Assembly: GCF_026196735.1 (NCBI RefSeq) | Contig: NZ_JAPHUF010000012.1 | Location: 62,001 to 126,000, forward strand | DNA: 64,000 bases | Origin: Sulfurimonas sp. | GTDB taxonomy: Bacteria > Campylobacterota > Campylobacteria > Campylobacterales > Sulfurimonadaceae | Direction: 5' to 3' | Shown: positions 55,795-64,000 of the stretch, piece by piece | Numbering within the stretch: the first letter of the stretch is position 1 | Layout of the letters: each line of letters begins with the position of its first letter | Notes under the pieces: model-generated | Told to the model about the DNA's origin: nothing | The model's input: only the letters and a program-made list of their open reading frames with translations | Database searches by the model: none | Translations under genes and position numbers: made by a program

Positions 55795-58532
55795 TTAACA
55801 ACTTAGCCTACGAAGCGAGTGCAGGAAGTGGTAAGACCTTTATGCTTGTTGTGCGTTACCTCAGCTTACTTTTTAGTGGAGCTGAACCATGTAAAATCTT
55901 GGCACTGACATTTACAAATAAAGCAGCTTCGGAAATGCAAGAGAGAATAGTCTCTACGCTTGAAGAGTTAGAGAGTCGTGGTGAGCTTGATGAGATAGTA
56001 AAAGTTACAGAGCTGTCTCGCAGTTATCTTTTAGAAAATCGCCAAAGAATTTTAAATGAGTTTTTAAACGCACATACAAAAATTATGACTATTGACAGTT
56101 TCTTTACTTCCATACTTAGAAAGTTTTCTCTGTATGCTTCGTTGATGCCGGACTTCTCTACATTTTCTTCTCAGCATGAGCTAAAACTTTTATCACGCTT
56201 TTTAAAAGAGGTGAGTGTAGCGGGTAAGAAAGATACACTTGTCACTCTTTCTCTGCAGTCAAAAAAAAGACTTACAGATATATTTTCACTTCTGGATGAG
56301 TTTTATATAAAGTTTCAAGAGCTTAAGCATATAGAATTTTCAAAACAGGATTATTTACAGTTTGAAAATGAAGCAATGTCTTACATGTCAGAGTTGCGTG
56401 CTATTGTAGAGTCTTGTGAAGCTGCTTCAAGTACGGCTATAAAAGGTGTTCAAGCCGAGAGTTTTGAAGATGTAGCTTCAAAGGTATGGTTATCTAGGCA
56501 AACCATGGAATACTCTACTTACAAAAAGTGTTTTACTCCTGCTATGGATGAGTTGTTAGTAAAGATACAAGAGGCTGTTAAAAATCAAAACCGAGCCAAA
56601 GAGCAAAACTTTTTCTTTGCTATAAAAGAGTTAGTGGATATCTATGCTAAAAGTAAAAAAGCTCTATACATGGATGACAGCGAACTTAGTTTTTCTGATG
56701 TTACGGCTTTAGTCTATGAGATTTTAAACCTGATAGATGATAGTGAATTTCTCTACTTTAGGTTAGATTCTTATATAGAACATATGCTGCTAGATGAGTT
56801 TCAAGATACAAGTATCTTACAGTATGAGATTTTAAAACCTCTAATCAATGAGATTACCTCAGGAAATGGTATCTTTGAAAATGGCAGTTTCTTTTTTGTA
56901 GGAGATGTAAAACAGTCTATATACAGATTTCGTGGCGGGGTTAGCTCTTTGTTTGGGGTTGTTCAAAAAGAGAACAATACACATGTAGAGAAGCTTCTGA
57001 CAAACTACCGCTCACAAAAAGAGGTAATAGAGTTCGTGAACAGTGTTTTTATAGATAAGATAAAAGACTATTCGCCTCAATTATCTAGAGATGAAGCCAG
57101 TGGCGGATATGTAGAAGTAAAACAAAATGACGAACTTTTACAAGAGGTCACAGCTCAAGTGCAGAGGCTCTTAGCTAATGGTGCAAATATCAATGAGATA
57201 GCTATTCTTTGTGCTACAAACGGAGATGGTGAGCAGGTTAAAGGGACTCTTAATCATGAACAAATAGAAGTTGTCACCGAAACGACTACAAAGCTTATAA
57301 ATCAAAAAAGCGTAAAAGCAATTTTAGAATATTTGAAGTATCAGTATTTTCATGAAGATATCTACATGTACAACTTTTTTGCTCTGATTTCACAAGAGCC
57401 AAGGGCTATAAAGAGAGTTGATTTCAATGAGGTAAATATTTTAGATGTTGTTAAAAGAGTTATTCAGGAGTATGGGCTTTTCAGCGATGATTTTCTCAAA
57501 GAGAACGGGAATATTATCAGATTTTTAAATACTCTTTCAAAACAGAGTGATATTGAAGCTCTTCTTTTTGAATATGAACGCCTTGATATCAGTGCGGCTG
57601 CTTCAGAGCTTAACGGTGTGAGAGTCCTTACAGTCCATAAATCAAAAGGTTTGGAGTATGAACATGTCATAGTTATGGACAGACTTAAAAAAGCCCCGCC
57701 CGCTAGAGATGCCATCATCTATGAGTATGACGATATAACTCTGACAAATGTTTATCTTCGCATAAAAGGACGAGATGCAATAGATGCTCAGTATGCGAAT
57801 GCCTTGGCAAAAGAGAAAGCCTTAGTTAGAGAAGATTCACTCAACGCTTTGTATGTTGCTTTTACAAGAGCTAGAGACAATCTCTTTATAATTAAAAAGA
57901 GTAAAGACTCTATGTTTGATATTTTGGATTTGACTTGTGCAAGCAGTGGTAGTTTGAATGTAAATAGTAAAAGTTCACAAACTGACAAAACAATGCAAAA
58001 GCAACCACTAGAGTTTAAGCCTCTTTATTATGGAACACAAAGTGATATTTTAGTGCTTGAAAAAGAGCAGCAAGAGGATTTAAAATCTATCAACTTTGGT
58101 ATTGCAATGCACTACATGTTGGAGATGTTAGGGGAGTTTCAAGAGCAAAATATCATCCATGCTAAAGATATGATGATAAATAAATATGGACATACTTTAG
58201 AAGTAGCAGAGATTGATGATATAGAAAGTAGAGTAAAGCTTCTTTTACAAAACAAAGAGTTTAAAGCTCTTATCAGCGGTGAGTGTTACAGAGAAAAAGC
58301 CATAAGATACAAAAATAATCTTCGCTATATAGATTTACTTGTTAAGAGTGATAAAGAGAGCCTGTTTGATAGTTGGAATATTATAGATTATAAAAGTGCC
58401 ATCTCTTACACCGAGCATCATTTAAAGCAAGTTAGGTACTATGAAAAAGCTATAAAAGAGATAACCGGCGATGAGGTTAACGGGTATATCTGCTATCTAC
58501 TGCAAGATGAGATAAAAATCGTAAAAGTTTAA
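55788..58532 (+). CDS. addA: AddA/RecB-like helicase-nuclease
   Basis: A 914-aa UvrD-family helicase with a C-terminal nuclease. Motifs in order: Walker A ASAGSGKT (residues 10-17), TFTNKAASEM, DEFQDTS (from Asp336), VGDVKQSIYRFRGG, TVHKSKGLEYE, YVAFTRARDNL and the nuclease DYKSA (Asp867, Lys869). It unwinds and degrades broken DNA ends with AddB before RecA loading. Its start overlaps the end of the ORF6N gene by 7 bases. The stop shares TTAA with the opposing diguanylate cyclase gene. Confidence 0.9.
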   Translation: MLINNLAYEASAGSGKTFMLVVRYLSLLFSGAEPCKILALTFTNKAASEMQERIVSTLEELESRGELDEIVKVTELSRSYLLENRQRILNEFLNAHTKIMTIDSFFTSILRKFSLYASLMPDFSTFSSQHELKLLSRFLKEVSVAGKKDTLVTLSLQSKKRLTDIFSLLDEFYIKFQELKHIEFSKQDYLQFENEAMSYMSELRAIVESCEAASSTAIKGVQAESFEDVASKVWLSRQTMEYSTYKKCFTPAMDELLVKIQEAVKNQNRAKEQNFFFAIKELVDIYAKSKKALYMDDSELSFSDVTALVYEILNLIDDSEFLYFRLDSYIEHMLLDEFQDTSILQYEILKPLINEITSGNGIFENGSFFFVGDVKQSIYRFRGGVSSLFGVVQKENNTHVEKLLTNYRSQKEVIEFVNSVFIDKIKDYSPQLSRDEASGGYVEVKQNDELLQEVTAQVQRLLANGANINEIAILCATNGDGEQVKGTLNHEQIEVVTETTTKLINQKSVKAILEYLKYQYFHEDIYMYNFFALISQEPRAIKRVDFNEVNILDVVKRVIQEYGLFSDDFLKENGNIIRFLNTLSKQSDIEALLFEYERLDISAAASELNGVRVLTVHKSKGLEYEHVIVMDRLKKAPPARDAIIYEYDDITLTNVYLRIKGRDAIDAQYANALAKEKALVREDSLNALYVAFTRARDNLFIIKKSKDSMFDILDLTCASSGSLNVNSKSSQTDKTMQKQPLEFKPLYYGTQSDILVLEKEQQEDLKSINFGIAMHYMLEMLGEFQEQNIIHAKDMMINKYGHTLEVAEIDDIESRVKLLLQNKEFKALISGECYREKAIRYKNNLRYIDLLVKSDKESLFDSWNIIDYKSAISYTEHHLKQVRYYEKAIKEITGDEVNGYICYLLQDEIKIVKV

Positions 58533-60061
58533 CTCTCTTGCGGGTTAAAGATTTCCACTCTGTTTCGTCCATTTTCTTTAGCTTTATAAAGTGCTTCATC
58601 AGCTTCAGCAAAAATCATTGGATAGGAACTATGCTCTTTTCTTAAGCAGCTGATACCAATACTTGTCGTAACAGGAATCGAGTCAGATTCAAATTTGACA
58701 GGTTTAGCAGCAATTGTTTTTAATATAGAATCTGCAATTTGTGCGGATGTCTCTAAATCAGTTTCAGGAAGTATAACTACAATCTCTTCCCCGCCGTATC
58801 GTCCTATAAAGTCTGTTTCGCGTTGACATTCTTTGATTCTGGTACTAATTTGTCGTAACACTTCATCTCCTGCCATATGACCGTAAGTATCATTAATGTT
58901 CTTAAAATGATCAAGATCAATCATCATAATACTCATATCATGGTTGTAGCGTCTAGCTCTTTTAAACTCGATATCAAGACTCTCTTCTAAATGACGCCTA
59001 TTCCATAAACCTGTTAAGGCATCAGTTTGACTAAGTAGCTCTATCTCTTTTGTGCGAATGCTTACTAAGTGTTCAAGACGCTCTTTTTCTTTGCGAGATT
59101 GTTCAATAGCAGTGTAGTAAATCAATCTTGAAGTGAACAGCGCAAACAAAAGAGCGATTATGCTTGTGCTAGCGGCTGTTGTAAGCAATTTATTTTCATG
59201 ATTGGCATAAGTTGACGCATCGGTCAAAAGCATTAGCTTCATATTTGAGCTGTCTTTATCTATAAAAGAGTCAATAATTGTTAGGTACTTCAACTCTCCA
59301 TCGATCATATTCATTCCGAGTGACGGAGAATTGGCACCGGTTAATACTCTACCGAGAAATAACTTATCGCTACTGGCAACTACCTTTTGTTTGTTGTCAA
59401 TAATTGAGATTTGTCTAACATGTCTTGATTTTTTAACATATGAATATAAAAAGTCATTTATATTGGTCTTAGTCAATATTTCAAGTGAGTTTGTTATAGA
59501 ACCATTCATTGCTTTTAGTAGATTGAGTATATCATCTTGTCTTCTAAGCACGGGAGCATTGTTTTTTGAGTCTTTTTTGATGTTGTATTCAGATATGTCA
59601 ACAGCCAAATCAATAATCCCTACCAGTTGACTGCCTTTATATATTGGATAGTAGATAGACATCACTTCAACATAATCTCGTACTTCAAAGAAGAATGTTT
59701 TTAGTTTGCGATCTTCTCGCATTGTTTCAACAAAACTTTTAGAGTTGAGTATTGTGCCTATCTCATTTTTAAACATAGAGTTTCTTATAGTGCCGTCTGA
59801 CTCTAAATATCTAAACTCAAAAATCTCAAGACCAAAAGAGACATCATCAACGAGTTTTTGAAGGTTCATTGTTGATTTTATATCATGAAATCGCTCTATA
59901 GCCGAAGATATTGAACTTGCTATGTTAAGTGAGTTGTTATGCATCTGTTGAAGCAGAAGGTTTTTTTGTGTCTTATAATTGTAGTAAGACAGATATGAAA
60001 TACCAAATACTAACGATATTAATATTATAGGTATAGCATGTTTTTTAATAAATGACATCAT
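58529..60061 (-). CDS. Diguanylate cyclase with membrane sensor domain
   Basis: A 510-aa protein: an N-terminal membrane helix (IPIILISLVFGISYLSYY), a periplasmic sensor of about 250 residues resembling double-Cache domains, a second helix (STSIIALLFALFTSRLIYY), and a GGDEF domain with active GGEEI at 423-427 and the inhibitory site RETD five residues before it. It makes c-di-GMP in response to an external cue. It overlaps the tetraheme cytochrome gene by 4 bases. Confidence 0.9.
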   Translation of the reverse strand: MMSFIKKHAIPIILISLVFGISYLSYYNYKTQKNLLLQQMHNNSLNIASSISSAIERFHDIKSTMNLQKLVDDVSFGLEIFEFRYLESDGTIRNSMFKNEIGTILNSKSFVETMREDRKLKTFFFEVRDYVEVMSIYYPIYKGSQLVGIIDLAVDISEYNIKKDSKNNAPVLRRQDDILNLLKAMNGSITNSLEILTKTNINDFLYSYVKKSRHVRQISIIDNKQKVVASSDKLFLGRVLTGANSPSLGMNMIDGELKYLTIIDSFIDKDSSNMKLMLLTDASTYANHENKLLTTAASTSIIALLFALFTSRLIYYTAIEQSRKEKERLEHLVSIRTKEIELLSQTDALTGLWNRRHLEESLDIEFKRARRYNHDMSIMMIDLDHFKNINDTYGHMAGDEVLRQISTRIKECQRETDFIGRYGGEEIVVILPETDLETSAQIADSILKTIAAKPVKFESDSIPVTTSIGISCLRKEHSSYPMIFAEADEALYKAKENGRNRVEIFNPQES

Positions 60062-60693
60062 TTATATCTCGATGATTTTGGATCAGCTTTTTTATAAGTG
60101 TCATATGATTTGTCTAAGTCGTGGTATGATTTATTCCAGCGCTTAGTATGACAGCTAGTACACATCTTTTTTAATACCTTCGGAGAATCTTGCCCGGCAA
60201 GAAAGCCACCCTCTATAAACTCTTCCCTTTTTCTAGTTTTTGCTTTAGCCATGTCTATGTGAACATTTCCTGGGCCGTGACACCCTTCACATTGAACATT
60301 TGAAAGACGAGGAGTCCACTCTTCGTTAACATATCCAGTCTCTGTTCCGTGTCCGGTAGAGTGACAAGTCAAACAGTGCGAGTTTTTTTCGTATCCAGTT
60401 CTCACAAGGCTCTCCATTGAGTGATCATGAGGATCGTTTTTTCTTCCTATAAAAAACTTTCTGTGACATAGACGACATTTTGAATTGCCAACATAACGGT
60501 ATCTGCCGGAATTTATAGCATCATTATATGCTTTTTCACCCATGGCATTTTTTAGAGGTATCTCTGGTTTTGGTGAGGCTAGCTCATCGACAATACGCTG
60601 ATTGACTTCAGCAGAAAGATTTATAGATAACAATAATGACATAAATATTAGTATTTTAAAAATTGAGTAAATCATATTTTGTTTTTTAACCAT
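60058..60693 (-). CDS. Tetraheme c-type cytochrome
   Basis: A 211-aa periplasmic protein with a signal peptide (IFKILIFMSLLLSINLSA) and four CxxCH motifs: CRLCH, CLTCH, CEGCH and CTSCH. Spacing recalls the cytochrome c554 type. The ATG at codon 7 is an alternative start. Translational coupling to the sensor cyclase suggests the cytochrome may report redox state to it, which is an inference. Confidence 0.85.
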   Translation of the reverse strand: MVKKQNMIYSIFKILIFMSLLLSINLSAEVNQRIVDELASPKPEIPLKNAMGEKAYNDAINSGRYRYVGNSKCRLCHRKFFIGRKNDPHDHSMESLVRTGYEKNSHCLTCHSTGHGTETGYVNEEWTPRLSNVQCEGCHGPGNVHIDMAKAKTRKREEFIEGGFLAGQDSPKVLKKMCTSCHTKRWNKSYHDLDKSYDTYKKADPKSSRYK

Positions 60694-60892
60694 ATATTCT
60701 CTTTAATTATAGAAAAGTAATTTTATTATATCACAGTTATATCACAAATAAAAAATTAATTACTTGCATTTAATCAAGATAACAAGATTAAGTAGTATAA
60801 TGCTAAATTAATTATCATATTATAACAGATTCCAGCACTCCAAATAAACCTTAACCTTTTTTTAAATTAAGCTTCCTGTAAGTAAATGAGGC

Positions 60893-60898
60893 TATAAT
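60893..60898 (+). promoter_or_regulatory. -10 element of rplM-rpsI
   Basis: TATAAT lies 33 bases before the rplM ATG, next to AGGC. The leader then carries the ribosome site GAAAGG. Confidence 0.6.
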
Positions 60899-60930
60899 TC
60901 CAACACTTAAATTAAACGAAAGGTTCATGA

Positions 60931-61353
60931 ATGAAATTTACTAAAATTGCAACTCCTGAACAAATCGATACTAAATGGGTATTGATTGACGCTGAAGGTA
61001 AAACTTTTGGTCGTATGATCACTGAAGTAGCTACTATACTTCGTGGTAAGAACAAAGTTTGCTGGACTCCAAATCTTGACTGTGGTGACTATGTAGTTAT
61101 CATCAACGCTTCTAAGGCTAAATTTAACGGTCTTGGTAAAGTAGCAAATAAAGAATATTTTTCACACTCTGGTTACTTCGGTTCTACCAAAAGTGTTAAA
61201 ATGACTGAGCTTTTAGAGAAAAATCCTGAGAAACTATACAAATTAGCTACTCGCGGTATGCTTCCTAAGACTAAGCTTGGTGCTAAAATGCTTAAAAAAT
61301 TAAAAATTTATGCAGGTGCAGAGCACCCTCACACTGCACAATTAGCTAAGTAA
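60931..61353 (+). CDS. rplM: 50S ribosomal protein L13
   Basis: A 140-aa L13: [27 protein letters not shown] and [32 protein letters not shown] match the family throughout. In the large subunit it binds 23S rRNA early in assembly. It is followed after 11 bases by rpsI, the standard pair. Confidence 0.98.
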   Translation: MKFTKIATPEQIDTKWVLIDAEGKTFGRMITEVATILRGKNKVCWTPNLDCGDYVVIINASKAKFNGLGKVANKEYFSHSGYFGSTKSVKMTELLEKNPEKLYKLATRGMLPKTKLGAKMLKKLKIYAGAEHPHTAQLAK

Positions 61354-61364
61354 GGATAAGTACT

Positions 61365-61754
61365 ATGGCAAAAATATATGCAACAGGTCGTCGTAAAGCG
61401 TCGATAGCAAAAGTATGGTTAACTCCAGGTACTGGTAACATAACAATCAATGGTCTTTCTTTAGACGCATGGTTAGGTGGACTAGAAGCTAAGAAACTTC
61501 GTGTTAAGCAACCACTTGCTTTAACTAAACAAAATACATCAGTTGATATCGTTGCTACTACTTTAGGTGGTGGTTTTGGTGGTCAAGCAGATGCGCTTCG
61601 TCACGGTATTTCTCGTGCATTAGTAGCATTTGACCCGGCATTAAAAGCGATTCTTAAACCTGAAGGTATGATGACTCGTGATTCACGCGTTGTTGAGCGT
61701 AAGAAGCCAGGTCGTCGTAAAGCTCGTCGTTCTCGTCAGTTCTCTAAGCGTTAA
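61365..61754 (+). CDS. rpsI: 30S ribosomal protein S9
   Basis: A 129-aa S9 with [14 protein letters not shown] at the N-terminus, [19 protein letters not shown], and the invariant basic tail [16 protein letters not shown] that reaches the ribosomal P site. Confidence 0.98.
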   Translation: MAKIYATGRRKASIAKVWLTPGTGNITINGLSLDAWLGGLEAKKLRVKQPLALTKQNTSVDIVATTLGGGFGGQADALRHGISRALVAFDPALKAILKPEGMMTRDSRVVERKKPGRRKARRSRQFSKR

Positions 61755-61770
61755 TATCTCATTATCGTTT

Positions 61771-61796
61771 TTATCAACGCTGTTTGGCGTTGGTAA
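61771..61796 (+). terminator. Terminator of rplM-rpsI
   Basis: TTATCAACGC (61771-61780) pairs with GCGTTGGTAA (61787-61796), a 10-pair stem with one G-U pair and a TGTTTG loop. CTTCTTTTT follows. Confidence 0.7.
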
Positions 61797-61844
61797 AACT
61801 TCTTTTTACATTTTTCATTAACAAACTACTACAACTAACTTTGG

Positions 61845-61850
61845 TATAAT
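61845..61850 (+). promoter_or_regulatory. -10 element of the substrate-binding protein gene
   Basis: TATAAT preceded by TTGG lies 22 bases before the TTG start at 61873, so the leader is short. Confidence 0.5.
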
Positions 61851-61872
61851 CTCTTTAAAAAAAAGAGCAATT

Positions 61873-63372
61873 TTGAAGTATCTACTATTTTTATTTTTAT
61901 CAATAAACCTTTTTTCATCAACTCTTCATTTAGCTACATCTACCAATCCATCAAGACTTAACCCTATTTTAGCAACAGATTCTAGTTCATCTGAGATAAC
62001 GGGATTTTTATTTAACGGACTGGTGAAATATGACAAAGACTCATCAACAATCATAGGCGATTTGGCAAAAGAGTTTTATTATGAAGACGACAAAACACTT
62101 ATCTTCAAATTGCGTGAAAATATTAAGTGGCATGATGGAGAAAAATTTAGTGCAAAAGATGTTGTTTTTACTTACAATGTCTTAGTCTCACCAAAAATAT
62201 CTTCACCGTATAGTGCAAGTTTCAGGTTTGTACAGAGTGTTGAAGCTGTTGATGAGCTTACAATAAAAGTAAAATATAAAGAGCCATACTTTAAAGCTTT
62301 AGAGACTTGGATGATGGGGATTCTGCCGGAGCATAAGCTCAAAGATGAAGAAAATTTAATGAGTGCATCTTTTAACACAGACCCGGTCGGAACAGGTCCG
62401 TATAAACTTTTTCAACTAGAGCACTCCAAAAATATTATCCTTAGTGCATTTGATGATTATTTTGAAGGCAGGGCAAAGATAGATAAAATATCCTTTCATG
62501 TTATAGCTGACCCAATGACACGATTTTTGATGTTAAAGTCATCCGCTTTGGATGTTGGAAGCATAGAACCGATGCAGTACGAGAGACAGTTGGATGAGGA
62601 TTTTTTTAACAAGTTTAACATTCATGAAAACATCTCTCGTTCATATACATATCTTGGGTTTAATCTGCGACTTGATAAGTTTAAAAACCCAAAAGTAAGA
62701 GAAGCTATTTCACTGGCTATAGACAGACAAGAGATAGTGGAGATTTTGTTTTTTAATCATGCAAAGGTTTGTACAGGTCCATTTCTTCCTGCTACACAAG
62801 CATTCAACAAAGATATAAAAGCACCTATTCAAAACATAGAAAAAGCAAAAGAACTTTTAGCAGAGGCCGGTTATGATGAAAATAATCCATTTACTTTTGA
62901 GATAGTTACATCAAACTCAAGTGCCATAAGACCGTATGCTGCACAGATAATGCAGCATCAATTAAAAAAAGCGGGAGTTATTGTAAATTTGCGAGTCATG
63001 GAGTGGCAGGCATTTTTAAATATGGTAGTTTTTCCTCACGAATTTGATACAGTGCTACTTGGGTGGGGTCTTTCGCCAACACCTGATCCATATATGTTTT
63101 GGCACAGCGACAATGATAAGCAAGGCGGCTTTAATCTAGTTGGATATAAAAATGACAAAATAGACAGGATGATAGAAGAATCTCAAAGCATGATTGATAG
63201 AGAAAAATTATCTAAAATATGGAAAGAGATGTTTAAGATAATAACAGAGGATAATCCATATCTTTTCTTGTATATTCCAAACTCTATAGCAACTGTTAAT
63301 AAAAATATAAAAAATGTAGAGCCGACTGTTAGCGGAATCTGGCACAACTATATAAAATGGGAAAAAGAATGA
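61873..63372 (+). CDS. ABC transporter peptide-binding protein (SBP family 5)
   Basis: A 499-aa periplasmic protein with a signal peptide (YLLFLFLSINLFSSTLHLA) and the family 5 core: NPILATDSSSSEITGFLFNGLVKYD, WHDGEKFSAKDVVFTYN, NPKVREAISLAIDR and the aromatic C-terminal part. Members bind oligopeptides, nickel or dipeptides. TTG start. It overlaps the phosphatase gene by 4 bases; no permease genes are in view. Confidence 0.9.
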   Translation: MKYLLFLFLSINLFSSTLHLATSTNPSRLNPILATDSSSSEITGFLFNGLVKYDKDSSTIIGDLAKEFYYEDDKTLIFKLRENIKWHDGEKFSAKDVVFTYNVLVSPKISSPYSASFRFVQSVEAVDELTIKVKYKEPYFKALETWMMGILPEHKLKDEENLMSASFNTDPVGTGPYKLFQLEHSKNIILSAFDDYFEGRAKIDKISFHVIADPMTRFLMLKSSALDVGSIEPMQYERQLDEDFFNKFNIHENISRSYTYLGFNLRLDKFKNPKVREAISLAIDRQEIVEILFFNHAKVCTGPFLPATQAFNKDIKAPIQNIEKAKELLAEAGYDENNPFTFEIVTSNSSAIRPYAAQIMQHQLKKAGVIVNLRVMEWQAFLNMVVFPHEFDTVLLGWGLSPTPDPYMFWHSDNDKQGGFNLVGYKNDKIDRMIEESQSMIDREKLSKIWKEMFKIITEDNPYLFLYIPNSIATVNKNIKNVEPTVSGIWHNYIKWEKE

Positions 63373-64000
63373 TAATACTTTTTGATTTAGATGGTACACT
63401 TATAGACTCAACAGACGCCATCGTAAGTACTTTTCATCATTCATTTAGGGTTCATAACTTTGAACATGTAGAAGATGAAAAGATAAAAGCACTTATTGGC
63501 TACCCTCTGGATGTAATGTACAGCGAACTTGGCGTAAGTGATAATATGGTCTGGGATTTTGTTGCGACCTATAAAGAAGAATATAGAAAAATATCAACAA
63601 TTAAAACATTGTTATTGCCTAATGCGATAGAGAGTATTAAAAAAGCAAGCGAGTTTGCAACACTTGGCATTGTAACTACCAAAACAGGCAAGTACTCTAA
63701 AATTTTGATGCAACATTTTGATTTAATGAAGTATTTTGAAGTCTTAATAGGCAGAGAAGATGTCCAAAATCCAAAACCACATGAAGAACCAATACTAAAA
63801 GCTTTGGAAGTTTTAGATACAAGCAATAAAGAAATTTGGATGATTGGAGACACAAAACTAGATCTCATTTCAGCCAAAAAAGCACAAGTAAACTCAATAG
63901 GCGTTTTATGCGGATATGGAGATAAAGAAACACTTAATGAGTTTTCAAATGTTATATTAAATGATGCTTTTGAAGCTGTGCTATACTTAGAAAATAGGAA
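63369..64000 (+). CDS. HAD-family hydrolase, phosphoglycolate phosphatase-like (partial)
   Basis: The frame runs off the right edge after 210 codons. Motif I is DLDGTLIDST directly at the N-terminus, motif II is VTTKT, the lysine region is NPKPHEEP and the acidic motif is MIGDTKLDL. These match the Gph/PGP subclass. The ATG overlaps the upstream stop. Only the last residues are missing. Confidence 0.85.
   Translation, partial: MIILFDLDGTLIDSTDAIVSTFHHSFRVHNFEHVEDEKIKALIGYPLDVMYSELGVSDNMVWDFVATYKEEYRKISTIKTLLLPNAIESIKKASEFATLGIVTTKTGKYSKILMQHFDLMKYFEVLIGREDVQNPKPHEEPILKALEVLDTSNKEIWMIGDTKLDLISAKKAQVNSIGVLCGYGDKETLNEFSNVILNDAFEAVLYLENR

Larger units (their letters stand above)
50515..57372. 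repeat. Cluster of palindrome TCTACATGTAGA
   Basis: Exact copies are at 51568-51579 and 51871-51882 (addB) and 53013-53024 and 53385-53396 (mcrC). One-mismatch copies are at 50515-50526 (addB), 54008-54019 (mcrB) and 57361-57372 (addA). I found no exact copy elsewhere in the window. In six of the seven the frame reads L/I-H-V-D/E. Confidence 0.75.

Noticed and set aside
1-64000. CRISPR array or rRNA genes
   Set aside because: No regularly spaced repeats with unique spacers and no rRNA sequence were seen.

Overview
The window looks like chromosomal DNA of a Campylobacterota bacterium, most like the Sulfurimonas/Sulfuricurvum type. The basis is gene content and order read from the sequence: a short HisRS-like HisZ directly before purA, fliJ and a MotE-like gene after purA, a DUF507 gene before carA, a ccoNOQP operon followed by a DUF4006 gene and fixH, an AddA/AddB pair, a thrS without the usual TGS extension, and AT-rich DNA. 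No 16S gene or database search was available, so the genus is an inference.

The left half (1-31 kb) is accessory DNA and visibly more AT-rich than the right half. Bases 1-7386 hold a tightly overlapping one-strand biosynthetic operon: amidohydrolase end, KAS III-type ketosynthase, NAD-dependent reductase/epimerase, metallo-beta-lactamase-fold hydrolase, adenylate-forming enzyme, ATP-grasp ligase, acyltransferase-like protein and Rieske oxygenase. Bases 7387-17467 look like an integrated element: iteron-like repeats and palindromes, small HTH proteins, an XRE repressor with palindromic operators, a run of tiny proteins (several missed by ordinary gene calling), a serine recombinase, and a pair resembling a phage abortive-infection module. 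Bases 17536-30002 are a type I restriction-modification operon (hsdR, hsdM, hsdS) extended by three genes: an OLD-like ATPase/TOPRIM protein, a protein with a nuclease-like C-terminus, and a 1226-aa mostly uncharacterised protein. A second AlpA-like HTH gene and a four-tRNA array (Gly, Leu, Cys, Ser) close this half.

The right half (31.5-64 kb) is mostly core: ilvD-thrS-infC, an MFS exporter, rdgB, uppP, a class V aminotransferase-hisZ-purA-fliJ-motE run, DUF507-carA, the cbb3 oxidase operon, addB/addA, a diguanylate cyclase with a tetraheme cytochrome, rplM-rpsI, a peptide-binding protein, and the start of a HAD phosphatase.

The core half is interrupted once. Between addB and addA sits a defence insert, mcrC-mcrB plus a C-terminally shortened ORF6N gene whose stop overlaps the addA start. 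Over addB-mcrC-mcrB-addA a 12-bp palindrome, TCTACATGTAGA, recurs exactly four times with three further one-mismatch copies, and I found it nowhere else in the window. The best candidates for something undescribed are the extended hsd operon, the mcrCB-ORF6N insert in the recombination operon with its palindrome cluster, and the seven-plus-gene biosynthetic operon. Their functions remain inference.
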